Notes: generated by a model from the sequence alone, not told the origin. A stretch of 64,000 nucleotides of DNA from Terfezia claveryi (GCA_015179025.1 WHUX01000031.1:62001-126000); one strand, 5' to 3'; positions 31,976 to 45,896 are shown, numbered from the stretch's first letter. A program made the numbers and translations.

Positions 31976-32447
31976 CTACTTCCCCCCAGCAACTGCAGGC
32001 TTCTTCCCGTCCTCCTCCCTCCTATCCTTCCTATCCTTCTTACCCCCCCTCAGCAACTCCAAATGCCCCGCCTTCGCTGCCAACGTCCGCTCCGTAGCAG
32101 CTATCAGCCCCGAAGTGACTTTCTACAAAACCATATTAGCCCCTCCCCCTCCTCCTCCTGTTTGTTACCCCAATGGAACCTCCTACCTTCTTCAGCTTTT
32201 CCTGCCTCACCAACTCGGCCTTCTTGGGTGCAATGACTTTTCTTCCGGGCCGGGGGGCGAGGGCGGCGGATTTGTGCCTGGGCATGTGGAGTGTTAGTAA
32301 TGTATTCAGAGAGAGAGAGGAGGAGGGAGAAGGGGGGCTATGTGGGAGATGGGGATGGGTGAAATGTAACTTCTTTGAGGAAGCAGAAGCAGCACCGCCG
32401 CCACTGCCGGACTTGGGTTTGGGTTTCTTGATGGCGCCTTGGGCCAT
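31976..32447 (-). CDS. UPF0390/DUF2462 small basic protein (LYDG10B/LT10-like)
   Basis: Three exons: 32447-32371, 32277-32187 and 32122-31976, joined in phase to 104 residues. The N-terminus [12 protein letters not shown], the central [19 protein letters not shown] and the Lys-rich end match the short eukaryotic UPF0390 family (DUF2462; human C19orf53, Leydig cell tumour 10-kDa homologue), whose function is poorly known and which is probably nuclear or nucleolar. Intron 1 uses an unusual GTTACA donor, chosen because it is the only one that restores the conserved frame; its branch-like CTAAC and CCCAG acceptor are good. Intron 2 uses GTAGGA. Confidence 0.8.
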
Positions 32448-35400
32448 GGCTTGGGTGAGGTGAGCGGGTGTGGTGGAGGCGGGGTGTAAGACTAAGACTA
32501 AGTACTTCGTGATAAGTTCTTATGCCAAAGATTTTATAGCTGTTGGTGCGCATGTAAGCTTACCAAGCCTACTTAAGTTAGTATTTAGGTACCATCAGGT
32601 TACATCGATGTACCATTGCGTTTGGGGAAAGTTACACAGAACATGAATAACGAATTTTTGAAATAATCGCTTACTCGAACAGAGGAGGGGGGAGGATTTC
32701 TCTCGAGCGAGCCTCGCCAGTCAATCCCAGTACTTGACCTTTTTGAAACAAAAGAATTTTTAATAATTTATTGTCTCTACTTAGCTACGAAAACGAAATA
32801 GTCCTAAGCCATAAATTCTGCGTACCGGTACCGATAATACAAGAAGAGTATACCGAGGCTACCAAGCGTAGTCTGGTTCACCAAGCTAGTTTGTTAACTT
32901 GGAAGCTGTTCGCCAAATATCAAACCTCTGGGATGGTTATAAAGGCTGCGGTGGGTTATTACAAGTTGCGTTATCAGTTCGCAGAGTTACTCCACGGCAT
33001 TAATACCACCGCAATGCAAGCATGCACCTCAGTTAGATACTCCTACTTACTCTACCGTACCAAAATGACAGGTCTTTGATACATAAGAGCATGTCTACAG
33101 CATACTTATACGTTAGATCTACAACAACTAACTTTTGCGTGGAGTAACCTACACTACCCTCATGTACATATGGGCCAATTATATTCCGGAGCTTTCTGTC
33201 ACTCAGAGTGTGGGTTATCCCTAGAAAAGCCTGGCCTCGGGTAATTAAGCCATTTCCGAGAACTACTAATTCATCCAGGCCTCCCAGGTGCTAGCCAAGT
33301 GAGAGCTCTGAATGCAAGGCTAAGAGAGCAAACTTGTGGGGAATATGTTTGTCGTTTGCGTGCATTGCCCATCCCCTGGCAGTTTATTGTTAGATTGAGG
33401 ATCTTTGCAGGCCAAGGGACTGCATGGTATGGACTTGTATGTTTTGTTGTGGGGATATATCGTGGGAAACTAGCAACGGGAATATCAAATACCTAACCCG
33501 AGATATTCGCAGCAGTCTGGTTGGTGTAACAGATGTGGCTATGTGGCTCTGGCTTGGGGGCTTGGGGCCTAATGCCCTCAAGGCGCTACCGGTAGCCGAG
33601 TTACTGTACTTAGGGTACCGGTAACTAACCCGACTTTTTTACGGTAACCCGACTTGGCTGCACTGCTTGTAGACTAAGATACTTAAGACTAAGACTGCCT
33701 TCAATATTGGCTAGCTTGAGACCAGGTTGCATGAAACGGATCCCATGAAACTCGCCCTGAACGATCTCGAGAGTTCGAGGGTTTTTTTATGACTGACTGA
33801 TTGTCTCTGATGAACCCCCGGCAAGCTGCACTGGATCGCTGTTCCGAAACAGTCCAGACCCAGGCTTACGGAACAATGGCAGTTGAGGAGGATCCCTGCG
33901 ACAGCCGCCCTCGGCCACATTTCCGCATTGGTGCATGTACAGGGCGGAAGAAGAACTGACGTCGCTTGGCTCAGCTCCATTTGGAGCAATCTGGATGTTG
34001 GGCGGGCAGAGTGCGGAATACAGTACATATTGTTCGAGATTAGGAACGGGCTGCGATGCTGCAAATTGTTAGTAAAGAGTGGGCTCGACTTCATATTCAA
34101 TATTGGAGTGGGGCTGCACTCTATGTTTCTGCAGGGCATTTTATACAGTACCTAATGCTGGATATGCAATAAATGTAACTACAGTACGGTTACATATCCC
34201 GGTTGCCTGTCTGTTGTGATCGGGACATCATGTCCCTCTGGCACACTGGAGACTCGTCCCCAATATCCTTCAAATACCCCGCCGATGTAGAGACGGGAGT
34301 CGTATGTACATATGTAGTATCGTTAGTATTGCAACATGATGAGGTCAACATAGCTTTTTTTTTTTTTTTCGAGTTTGCCTTTAGTTAGACCGAGTATAAT
34401 AATGAAATACTTATGTCGGCATGCAATGTGCAATGGACCTCGCTGGCTGCACCGGGACGGTAGTGAAAGTGAAAGAGACATTCTGGTTAGAAACTGAGCT
34501 CGAGACTGAGCCCGAGACTGAGCTCGAGACTGAGCACGAGATATTCCATATAAGCACACGGGCTCAGGCTGATTTCACAGCTGCGCAGGAGAAGCAGTTT
34601 TATGTACCCCATACCGGCCAAGAGGCTGTTGTGAGCGTCAATCGTCGCGAGTCTCAATTATATTGGCCCTATAACGTCTCCAACGCCCAAAGACTGTTAC
34701 GCGAAGCGGCACTGCCAGAGTTCACACGTTATGGGGTCAGCAGTGATAAGATAGGAGATGAATAAAAATCAGTGACGGCACCTTTCCATCAATCCAATCT
34801 TCCACTTTTATATCCCTCTCTCTCTCTATCTCACTCTCTCTATCTCTCCGTTCCTGTCACACGACTATTGCCTTATATCATCACTATTTTTACATCTTTT
34901 TATCGATCAATCAATCAAGTTTTGTTGTCCGCTCCAAACTTTATCCGAGTCGAGTCCTTATCCACCGCCTACCGAGATATCTATTCAATCGCCATTCACC
35001 CTTGTGCCTTCAGTCGTGGCCATCCAACCGTTTCTGTACCCATCATCATCCACATTACAAACACACCTTTTACTCCCCATCGCCCCCCTCCCCCCAACTC
35101 CCCCGGATTCTCTGAACGACTCTTGTTGCTTTGCAGCCTGCAGCTGATCCCCTTTCTCCAGTCCACACAACCTTCTGAATTTACTAACCATTCGCTTTCC
35201 TCCACCGGCACCGGTACCGCAGTGAGCAAGCGTCACTACTCTGCCTCTCGCCATACCTATTTTCACCGCTTCATAAAATAGGTAACTTTAAACAATCATC
35301 CCCGCCTACATCTACGTCTACATCTACACCACTACCGGCTGCAAACTTGCTGGTGTCTAGACGGACATCGCAGTAACCGCAGGTTGTGTATCATACATAA

Positions 35401-36390
35401 ATTTCGTCTACGATCACTCTGCAAGCCCCTCACTTCTCTGAAGGTGCCCCGGCAGATCAGGTATTATCCCCATCCGCCCATCTCCCTTTTTGGCATGTAC
35501 GATGTTTGAGAATATACCCGCTGTGTTGTTGATCACCTTGCAACGACTTACCGCACCGCTGCTTTGTTTTACCATATACAATATTGGTGGACGTCCACTG
35601 ACATGACCTTGCAGTGCCTTGTACGTCCTGTGGGTGACCTAAAGGGGCCGAGACCCACTTTGCCTTCTTTGAGCACTGCTATTTTGCGGTTAACCCGTAC
35701 TGGCTTTCTCTCCTCGACATTGATCACTTCTGATTTTCTATCCCATCAACCTCTCTCTCCCCCTCAGCGTCCCCCACACGCTGCTTCCTCGCCAAGCTCA
35801 AGAGGAATTATCGTTCTGCTTCTCGTGCTTCATCAGCACAATTTTTCGCCGTCTCTACGGCACATCAGCAGGCTCGCGGACGCCCTCACAGGCGTGGCAG
35901 CAAATACGGTCGATATCGTCTCGTGCGAGTGCCAACCCCGGCAATCAACCACGTAAGTTATTCCTTCCTCCTTGGGAATCGCACGCCCTTGTTCTTCTTC
36001 TTCTGCCCCGTCCAACCAGCGTACTGGTTTCAACCACCACTCCTGTTTATTATTCCTTCTCAATCATCTTCTTCACTCTGTGCACGGCCATAATAACCCA
36101 GAGCATCACCGCTGTGTGGGCTTAGCGGACACTTTCTGCTGCTATTGCGCTGCTTTTATTTTCACTCTAATCTTGTATTTAATTACGTTACTCTCCTCCT
36201 GTCTGCATTCTGGCTCCCGCAGCCCCCACAGCCGCACGCACCCTGTTTCCCTAATACGGTTGTTGCTATTCTGCCACTGCAAAAAAAACATCGCATGCGC
36301 CCTATGGCATTGATCTAACATTTTCTTCCCGTGCTGGACATCACAGGTCGTTCGCCGATATTTTTCTAGCATTGTGACAAGGCACCCACC
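32448..36390. other. 3.9-kb intergenic region / long leader of the AT-hook gene
   Basis: No supported gene. A 102-codon frame at 32771-33079 and frames at 33711-34155 lack domains. Two copies of the TAGTCTGGTT motif class lie at 32869-32878 and 33513-33524. From about 34,790 the DNA is pyrimidine-rich (TCTCTCTC tracts at 34,808-34,850), as in promoters and leaders of highly expressed filamentous-fungal genes, so transcription of the downstream gene may start here with spliced leader exons. Confidence 0.4.
34493..34540 (+). repeat. 12-bp tandem repeat, four units
   Basis: Four adjacent units of ACTGAG(C)(T/C/A)CGAG: ACTGAGCTCGAG, ACTGAGCCCGAG, ACTGAGCTCGAG, ACTGAGCACGAG. They lie within a 114-codon frame (34421-34765) in which they would encode repeated Thr-Glu-Xaa-Glu, but that frame has no other support. 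Confidence 0.85.
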
Positions 36391-39300
36391 ATGGGAACGA
36401 AAAAGTCTCAGACTTCCGAAACTCAGGCGACGTCGACTGCATCAACTACCGCACCTCAGGCTACTCCCGTAACTCCCTCTTCCAACCGCACGCGTGGGCG
36501 CAATACAGTGGCCCAGTCTACTACCACTAAATCAGCAGACAAGGCAGCCGGCGCTCCAATATCGCAGACCGAAAATCAGCAGTCGCAGTTTGCGGTACCG
36601 GACAGAGTCCGGCGATCCGGTCGGAAAACCACCCTACCAAAGAATCTCATCCATGATTCAGTAATAGAAACACCAACTAATCGAAATCGGCGGGAAAGTG
36701 CGGCCTCAGAGAGTTCCCGAAGGAGGAACTCATCGGCCTCATCTAATAAATCTTCAAGAAAGAAGCAACCGGCGGAGAAGAAGCCAGCTGAGCCACCGAA
36801 AAGTAACATCAAATTGGAGGGACAAATTTTGACAAGCTCAGACGAAGAATTCCCGAAAACACACAAGAAAGGCTCGTTATATGGTTGGAGGAGATTACCA
36901 CCAATGACACCACCTACCCCGGGACGGAAAACGTGGGAGACGGATAGTGATAAAGAGGAACGAAGAGGGACTCGAGGTAATCTTGGTTGGGGTCCAGTCC
37001 AAGAAAAGCAGAAAATTGCATCGGAGGTGGAAGACTCACAAGAGGAAGGCGACACAGGCTCTGTGTCACCACCAGGCCAGGATGAGGCTACTGAACTTGG
37101 AAATGCAGAAGCCAAGGCAACAGCTCCAGCGCCACTGGTAATAGAGTCTGATGATACGGATCGGGATTATGACGCCGAATTATCTGAATTGGAATCATCA
37201 CCACCGGTTTCAACAAAACCACGGACCACATCTGAAATTCCCGACAGGCAAGGGAAGGAGGATGTTGAGGATTTACAAGAACAGCGTCCACCCAAGAGGA
37301 GAAAGCTGGTGCTCGATGATGAGGCGAAAGGTGAGGAAGGGTTAAAGTCTGCCGAGCCTGCGACATCTGGTCCAACAACTTCTAAGCCGAAGAAAATATG
37401 GGTCCCTGAAGATGACGACATGGACTTTATTGGTCAGGATTTTACAAAAAATGGAGTGGATGACCCACATATGGATGAGGAGATTCAGGCAAAGGCAGAT
37501 TTGCAGGCTGGGGTGATAACAATGGGGGATGGTGCCGCTGGTAAAGAGGTTGCTGCACAGGAAGGCAGAATTTCTGAAAATCCGATTGTACCGCCAGCTG
37601 AGACAAATGCGCAGGAAGAGGATCGCATGGAGGTTGATGCAGAAGAAACCGAGGAAACCGCTATAGTTACTGATGAGAGATCGGAAGTTGAGCAGAGGGT
37701 GCCCAATGCAGTGGAACAATCCTCGAAAGTACAGACTCTGGACGAAAATCCTAGTACATCACAGGATATCATTATGATGGATAACAAGCAACCCCTTGAA
37801 GTCCCGGATGTTGTGGATATGAAATACGAGGCTACTAACGAGAGAGAAACCGAGTCTCCTTTACCAGCTCCTCAGCAGGAAGTGGTAGCAGCTCCGGAGG
37901 GGGCCCCAGAGACTATTGAGGAGGATGTTTTGCACACACAGGAGGAGGTTAATCCACAAATTGAGTCCATCTGGATCAGCTCATCGGAGTCTGAGACGAG
38001 TAAGAATCTCCAGCCAATCGATGATGTCACAGATGAGGAGGATCTGCCCCGCCCCGGATGTGGTATGGATGCAGAGCCGGTAAGGGGGGATGTTTCAGAA
38101 ACAGAGTTCGTTGTCGAAGAGGAAACGGGGGGTGAAGTTGGTATAGCAGCTACTCCAGATGAGATAATGACTCCGGGTGGAGCGGTTAAGCCACATGTTA
38201 CTGAGACAGTACCCGTCATAGTAGAATCCTCGGGGGTTGGGAATGGCGAAGGGGACTGGATGGAAACTGAGCGAGTTAAGGACTACGAAGTCGAAACTAT
38301 AGATGGAGAAGATACTAACATGTATCACGAGGAATATCCAAATGATGACGCAGAGATGGAGGAGGAACAGGTAGAAGCATCAGGAGACGGTGAGGAAATG
38401 GGGATTATTGGAATTATGGAGCAGGAAGAGGCTGCGAAGGGAGATTATGCAGAAGACCAGGTGACAATGGAGCCTGGTGAAGTGGCGGCTGCGTTCGTGC
38501 CCGTGCTTGCGCCGCTTTCCGAATCTAGAGCGGAAGAAGCCGATGAAGTCCAGGACGCTACCAATGATGTCTCGGAGATTCATGAAGCTGCAATACAGCC
38601 GCCGAGAGATACGACAAGTAAGGAATCTGAACGTGAATCAACACCCGCACTCGCCTCATCACAAATACCATCAGTTACTGTTGAAGAAGTTGGAATTGGG
38701 ACTAGTCTAATTGCTACGGAAGAGCCTATGGCACCGGAGGTCTCGCCTCAAGATATGGACGTTGACGAAGATCAGGGAGATCAACAGGGTCAAGACAATG
38801 CTTCTTCAAGTTCTATAGGGGACCATATGGAGGATACCGGGGTTGAGAAATTCAGGGAACTCTCGTTGGGAGTCAATTGGGCTGAGGAATCTGAAACCGA
38901 GATTGTTCAGAAGGAGAACCCGGAAGTCAATCGTGAAACTTACTCGAAAATGGAAGAGGTTTCCAAAGACACGGGGCCCATTCAAGCAGAGGTGGAAGGT
39001 GTGGTGACTGAGATTGAGGTTACCGTTTCTAGGACCAAGGCTGAAGTGGGGGAGAAGTACACTGTAGAATCAAGGCCTGAGGAAGCAGTGAAGGACTCCT
39101 CTTATTCGGTTGCTGAATCTGTTGTCGAAACGAAAACGAAAGTTGATGTAGCTCCTGCTTCGGACCAGGCCCCCAGCGAACCAGAAGCCCCTCAACCGAA
39201 AGGGAGTGATGATGAGAGTATGGAGGATGTCGAGAAGGTGGTTGAGGATACTCCGACCATGGGGGGTAAAGACTATCATATGCAAGAAGCTAAGGACGCT

Positions 39301-42300
39301 ACGGGGGAGGAAGAGGAGGAGAAGGAGAAAGGGGGGGGGAAGAAGGAAGAGGAAGAGGAAGAGGAAGAGGAAGAGGAGGAGGAGGAGGAGGAGGAGGAGG
39401 AGGAGGAGGAGGAGGAGGAGGAGGAGGAGGAGGAGAAGAAGGCTATGGAGCAGGAGGGAGAAGAGGATGCTTTGGAGGAGGAGGCTACAGAGGAGGATGA
39501 AGAGGAGGAGGAGGAGGCCGTTGAGAAGGCCTCGGAAGCTGCTCAAGAGGGTCAAGTTGGTATTAATGGAGAAACTTCAGAAGATAAAACTGCTACTGGG
39601 AGCCAAGCAACAGAGAATACCACTACCGTCACGGCCCAACAAGAGCAAGAGCACAAAAGTATGGAGCAAGAGACCGAGGAACGCGAAAAGGAAAGCGTTG
39701 CGGAGGAACCTGGTTTGCCCTATAGGCCGCTTGATGACCTCGGTGCTGAAAATGATACCATCGACGATGATGATCATATAACCATTTACTCTTCCTCGTC
39801 TGGACTACCCTCTGATGATGAGCTCGGACCGGGTGGTTTAACAATGGCTATTACAAAGCGATCTTGGCGAAAGCGCCGTTGCCGAAGATCGAAAGGAGAC
39901 AAGGAATCTGTGACGGGGGTGATTGGTGACCAGAGAGATCAGCCTCAGTTAGATGAACTGGCTTTTGATGTACCATCATGGAATGTTGAGGACGATACTG
40001 TGGAGTCATCAGTACCCACAGCGGAGCCGCAATCAGTTACACAAATCGATGAACCAGATATCGAACCGGGAGAGCCAATCAAGGACCTCGAAATGGATGA
40101 TCAGGAGGAGCAACCTCAGCAATTCAGGCCAGAGTCCCTTGAGCTTGAAGACGAGGACAATGATGACACCTTGGAACCGGAAATTAATGAGGATGTAGGC
40201 TTACCGCCAGATTTTGACGTTTCTGGATCAGAAAGGTCTGCTGAGGCATATGATGGTGATAGGGAATCTTCCCCTGATGCACATCTGTTCAGTGGTGGGG
40301 GTCTCATGGATCTACTACGTGCGGTAGAGTTTGTGGAAAATACGAGTTCCCCCCCTCTTCCGTTACAGCCAAGGAAAGAGGTCCTACCTTCGAGGACATT
40401 CAAGATGTATGGAGACGTTTGGGAGAGGCTGGGAAGCGACGTGTATGCAAATTCTATAAAACCTTTCGGACCACCTGAGCTAACAAACTTTTATAGGATA
40501 CCGAAGCTTCCACACAGACCAGAGATACCACAACCTTTCCCCGACAATATTGTTAATCTGGCCGATTGGGAGGGAATTCAGTTCACCAAATGTCCAGTTT
40601 GTTCAGAGCTGTTGGGGGATGTAATAGTGAATGCGATGGATAGCTCTCAGGTCAGCCAATTGAGTTTATTTCTTCCCCAAATTTTTGTCTAACTAGTTCT
40701 AGACTACGCAAAACACAATTGCGGAGCATATCGAAAACTGCGGGAAGCAAAAGGGCTCCCTCGAAGGTCTAAAGTCAAAGGCTCGAGATTCAAAAGGCAG
40801 AACCTCTACCACTCCCTTACCCGTTAGGACTGGGGAAGGTGTTCGGAGAATTAACCTCCGGGTTAAGCTGTCGGACGGTACATATTTCCAGAACCCATCA
40901 CAGGCTCCATCAGCGATTGCAGCTCCAGCGCCTGTCGACAATGTCTCTGTCAACCCGGCGCAACGACCACCGCCAACTTTGAATGGCATTGCGGCTCAAC
41001 TTCCAAAAAATGCAGCCGAATATGCCCAGGCACTGAGGGAGATAGAGGAGTTGCTGCCCAATACTCGTGATATTTTTAAGCACCTTACTGGAGAGAGGGA
41101 GATACATTCTGACTCCGAAGATTCTTTACCAGATGCCTATGAGTATGACCCTGAAGGGTATGAGGATGGACAGCATCCACTCACGGATGAGGCATATTTC
41201 ATGAAGATTACTCCCATCTCCGTATTTCAGTCTAGGTCACAGGAGAGTTTCAAGCGCAGTTACGACCACGCTTTCGCGGAGCAAGAGAATATCATTGCGG
41301 TCATGGCACAGCTACAGGCGGAGTTTCTTGAGTTGGAAGAGGAGATAGCTGCTAGGGAGCATAGGATGCCTAAGCGTTTGCGGCCGCTAGATAGCCGTGT
41401 CGTTTTTGAGGATAAAAAGGAGGCGGATTTATACAACTACAAATACGATCCAGATCCTAAAAAGAGAGGCAGGCAAGATCCAGACGCCCAACGGACGGAT
41501 TCGGTGTATGTTGGCGGAAGGGAGCTTAGGGGAAGAGCGAGGAATCGGGAAAGTGTTGCTGCAGAGTTTTTGCAGGGCAGGAAGAAGAGGGGGCCAGCTC
41601 CAGCTTCGCAAATACCAAGACCTGCTGGAACAAGAGGGCCTGGCAGGCCGAGGAAAGAGGTGCCAGTTGGTACTGACAGTGGGGTGACATCCGTGCAGCC
41701 TAGTAGGGATGCAAGCATAGACGCCGCCGTTACTCCGCAGGTTTCTCCCGCCAAGAGAGGAGGGAAAATAATTAGGAATCCAAGAGGTTATAATGGAAGA
41801 AATAAGCCTGTTGTTTCGCTGCCGCCGACAAGAGAGCCTTCGTTGACACCGGTCGTACAAGCTGCGCCTGCGGTACTACCGAGGAGAAGGAGGGGGAGGA
41901 AATCGAATGCGGAGAAAGCGAGGGAGGCGGAAGCTGCTGCTGCTGCTGCTGCTGCTAAAGAGACTGTGAAGGAGATTGCGCCTATACAAACTAAGCCTGT
42001 GGTCCCGGTGGTTCAAGTTACGAGAAGAACCTCTGGAAGAGGAAGACCACCAAAGGTACAACCAGTGGCAGTAGAGGTCAATGATACAATTACCTCACAG
42101 TCGGCTCGAACGACACCATCGGGTTCTGCCTCAGAGCACCAGCTCCCCAGCCTGATTGCTATTAAGCCCGCTGCACCGAAGCCAGATACAGCTATTCCAA
42201 AGCCGCAGGTGGCGAAGTCCGTAGGGAAACGGCGGGAGATCCTCAAAATTAGGATGAGTAGTGGTGGTTCACAGAAAGTAGAACAAATCCTATCACCGAC

Positions 42301-44375
42301 TACAGCATCTCCGAAGCTCGGGGAGGAGAAAGCGACTGAAAGCAGTGGGGATATGCAGACAGAGGAATTCCAGGAATCATCGCAGGTTGATCTGAATGAA
42401 GAGAAACTGGAGTTATCGCTAATTGGGACGGGACCAACGGCTCCTGAAAGTTTTTACGGCCCTGCTACCCCAAAAGCTGCTGCCTCAGATGAGGCTGCCC
42501 TCAACGCTACCGCTGCCCCTACTCCATCTACAATTCCTCCTCCCCCAGTTCGGCCTCCTGGTCCACAGCCGCCCATACAGTTTATACCAACTCGCGTCGT
42601 TCCAACTCCTACCTCAGCGTCCTCAGTCACAGGAACTTCACCTGGTGGAGTGATTGCGAGACAATTTTTTGGAAATGCTAGCCGCAGAGCTAGGAGGGGC
42701 GAGTTTATCAATTCTGGTGAGTCAATTCTTTAATTTCCTGGTATTTTCAAGCGTGACTTGTTGACAAATTAATAGGCGTGAATAACGATTCCACCCCCTA
42801 CAAGACCTATGCTAGTGGTAAAGTAGTCGGTAATGCTCCAATTCAAGTGCAGACGCATGATCGAGCTCTCTCTCCAGAAGAGCCTTGCGCCTCTGTCCCT
42901 CTACAACCTGCAACAAACGTGCAGCTGGACTTCGTTATGGATATGACTGTGCCTCAACAGCTGATACCGTCTCCAACACCAGCACCAGCACCGGTCACTG
43001 TACTACCTCCAGCGCCACCTCCCCAGGCTACATGTCAGCTAGCCACAGCCCCAGCAGCACCACCCGCTGTCTCAATTGCTATTATGCAGCCTGTGCAGCA
43101 TAACGTCGCAACCCCGAAGCCAAGGGGGCGCGGTGGTAAAAGCTCATCAGGTGCAAAGGGTGCAGGTCAATCTACCTTCCTACCAACTATCACACCTGAT
43201 AATTGGAAACTAAAGAAAGGCGTCAAGCAAACGGTTAAGACTGAGAGCGGAAGCGGACCAAGTCCCAGAGAGGGTTCCGTGTTTAGGGACATGTCTGGGA
43301 GGGCTACACCAACTACGAGTGTAGGGAGTACTCCGATTACTCCAAATGCACCGAGTTTCCAGGGAGCCGAGATGACAGGACAGAGTCAGAGTCGGGAGAT
43401 TGAGTGGATAGGCACTTCTATGCAAACACCCCCTCCTCCGCCAGCGCCGATTATTCACATGCCTTCCATGACTATGCCTCCGATCTCTAACCCTCCGATG
43501 CAGACACCCTCCATACCAGTGTCAATCGCGGGGGATATATCCACCACCTACCCCCAGCTTCGCATCACAATGCTGCTCCCACCTTGACTCCGTATATCAA
43601 GCCATCTGTTGACAGCCCAGTGCCACCATATGGGGGTCATGAATTCCGTCCCATTCAACCACTCAGTTTCGTGAATGCACACCCTGGTGAACCTAAACCG
43701 AAGGTTACTAGAGGTAAAACATACAAAAAGCCAACTATGGGGATGGATTTTCCCAAACCGACCAAGGAGGATGAGTTCAGGGCACTCACCGGCGGCCAGA
43801 TGGAGCTTGGGAAAAGGAAGAGAAAGGGTAAAGGGACTGGAGAAGGGCTTGGGGATGTAATGGAAGGACCACTGGCTCCTGTTCCAGGAGGGTACCCTGG
43901 ACAAGGTGTGATTGGAGTAGGGAGAGTGGGGTTACTGCCAGCGAGTCCAAAGAGGGCTAGATTTGATACTCATATCGGTATAAGCTCGCCACAGTCATTA
44001 CATGGGTATTCACAGGCCTTTGAGGGGGATATGGACATGTTTCAGGCACCGCTGCAACAACTTCTTCCACCAATCCCGCCATATTACCCGCCCCCACTAC
44101 CACAGCATGCGAATCAATTGATGCCAATGCATTACTACTCATCAGGGCCCAGCCAAGAGCTACCCTCCCAAGCTCCAACCGTGCCAATGGGATCACAGCC
44201 CCGCTCCCGGCCCACGACATCGTCGGCAAGTGAACAAACCGAAACCCTAGAACAATTGGAACGAGGGGAAACACCACGGTCACTGAGAAGTGACTCTGAG
44301 GAAAAAGTTCCGGGTGAAGGGTGCTTTCAGATTAATATGTGGCGGCCTCCGATTCCAGGGACAATTGGTGCTTAG
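36391..44375 (+). CDS. Very large acidic AT-hook nuclear protein, family not recognised
   Basis: Exons 36391-40650, 40703-42716 and 42776-44375. The introns have GTCAGC and GTGAGT donors and TAG acceptors, with a CTAAC branch site in the first. About 2,624 residues if one G is added to the G5 run at 43530-43534; without it the frame stops at 43587. Residues 1-300 are basic and Ser-rich. Residues ~300-1300 are extremely acidic, with a poly-Glu tract. A C-x2-C...H-x3-C pattern (KCPVC...HIENC) spans intron 1 and could bind zinc. A coiled-coil-like block (FAEQENIIAVMAQLQAEF) follows near 41,280. Three AT-hook-like motifs come next: GPGRPRK, RRRGRKS and RGRPPK. The C-terminal third is Pro/Gln-rich. 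A chromatin-associated role is likely from composition; I do not recognise the family. Confidence 0.8.
39343..39436 (+). repeat. (GAG/GAA)n repeat encoding poly-Glu
   Basis: About 30 consecutive GAG or GAA triplets inside the AT-hook gene, first a GAAGAG alternation, then pure GAG. It preserves the reading frame. Trinucleotide tracts of this length are normally length-variable between strains. Confidence 0.92.
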
Positions 44376-45766
44376 AAGGCGCCAGCTGAGAAGGAGTATC
44401 GGATTTCGAAGAAGAGATGGGTGCCGGGGGGACATTGTAGGTATGAGCTGGAGTAGGGGACGAGCGGAGGAGTCGGTATGAAGAAGTGAGGTGGTTGCGT
44501 TTTTTTCTTTCTTGCTACTTTTACTTTAACTGTACTTTGAGTTTTTATTTCGCTACTTTACTTTAACTTTACTTGAGGTTTATTTTTTGGCATGGCATAT
44601 CTTTCTTACCTGAAAATGAGTTGCTATCTTTGCTTAGATGGGATGGCATGCGTGTTTTTGCTTTACTTTGCTTTGGTTGTTTAGGTTGATGGGCTTGCAT
44701 GCTATTATTTGCTTGCTCGTTTGTGTTTTATCTTCAGTAGGGAGTTTAGCTGAATATCATCATTGTCATTAGTCTCATCGTCATTTTCATTTGGGAGTTG
44801 GGTTTGGAATCTCCTCTGTCAAATGACATCTTGGTGTTATCGTTGTAATTTCATGTGCAGGAAGGAACGATAGTTATGGAAGAAATGAAAAGAGGACAAG
44901 GGCCAGAAGGACTGTGGCGGAAGAATATTTGTGGAAGTTGGCAAGTGAGGAGGAGCTAATAAGGGAAAAAGGCTTGGTGTTCTTAGTTTTTTGAGGGATG
45001 TGGGATTTACAAGTTAAGGCGACGCAGTTAGTTATATTGGAATCTTTGATTTCTTTACTTTCGTTCTTTAGATTATTTCTTGACTTGGTTTGGGGTGGGG
45101 TAAGTAGTTTAGGAATTGAAGTTACCCTCAACCGAGTATGGAACCAAAGAGGCTTTTTTTTTCTAGTATTGTACAAAAATCAATAAATCAGAGGCTTCAA
45201 CTGTGCGCTTCTCGATGTGTGGGATGTGGGAGTGCGGGGCAATAGAATAGGAGGGCACTCGCAAGTAATTATTTCGTTCCTTCAACTACTACCGCATAGT
45301 TTAAAAGATATATAACCCCACTGTATCAACAGAAGAGACAGAGAGAGAGGGAGGGAGAGAGGGAGAGGGAGGGAGAGAGGGAGAGAGGAGGGAGAGAGGG
45401 AGAGAGGGAGAGAGGGGGTTTTCATTCTCAAAGTATGCTGCCCTCAACTTGCGGAATTATTTTATTTTTTATATTAATTTTTTAATTTTTTAATTTTTTT
45501 GTATACAAACCCATGTGCAGTAGTAAGTATAGTTACCCCCCTTTTTGTCCCTATTATAATTGATATTGAGGGCAGGGTGGGGGGGGGGGGGCGCGCTCTC
45601 TGTCTTCCCTACCCTACTACCTAGCGTCTTTTTTTTTTTTTTTTTCCTTTTTCTCGCAACAAATACGGTAAGCAAAAAGAAAAAAAAAAAGGCAGGCGGT
45701 GTTGTCCTCCCCCATACAGTAGTATACCGCGCGAACAAAACGATCCTTGCTCAGTTTTAAAGAACA
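44376..45766. other. Intergenic, low-complexity
   Basis: Downstream of the AT-hook gene: T-rich tracts to about 45,200, a (GGGAGA)n/(GA)n purine tract, then homopolymers (G12 near 45,581; T17 near 45,630). No gene. Confidence 0.5.
45331..45418 (+). repeat. GA-rich purine microsatellite
   Basis: An unbroken run of GAGAGA/GGGAGA units of about 85 bp, a polypurine tract. Confidence 0.85.
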
Positions 45767-45896
45767 TATGCAGTAAAGGTGATATAATACACCCTCTGAC
45801 AGGGACCATTATATGTACTGTACAGTTAGGTACCTCAGTGAGCGTGTTACCATCCAACCAATTTTTTTGGCGCTCGGATATCACCTTTACTGCATA
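45767..45896. mobile_element. 126-bp TA-flanked MITE
   Basis: Arms 45767-45785 and 45878-45896 are perfect 19-bp inverted repeats, TATGCAGTAAAGGTGATAT and its complement. Taking the outer TA as a duplicated target, the element is 45769-45894 with 17-bp termini. TA duplication and short size fit Tc1/mariner-type MITEs. It contains no coding sequence. Confidence 0.75.

Noticed and set aside
39070..39781. Poly-Leu (minus) and poly-Arg (plus) frames
   Set aside because: Other-frame readings of the GAG repeat in the AT-hook gene.
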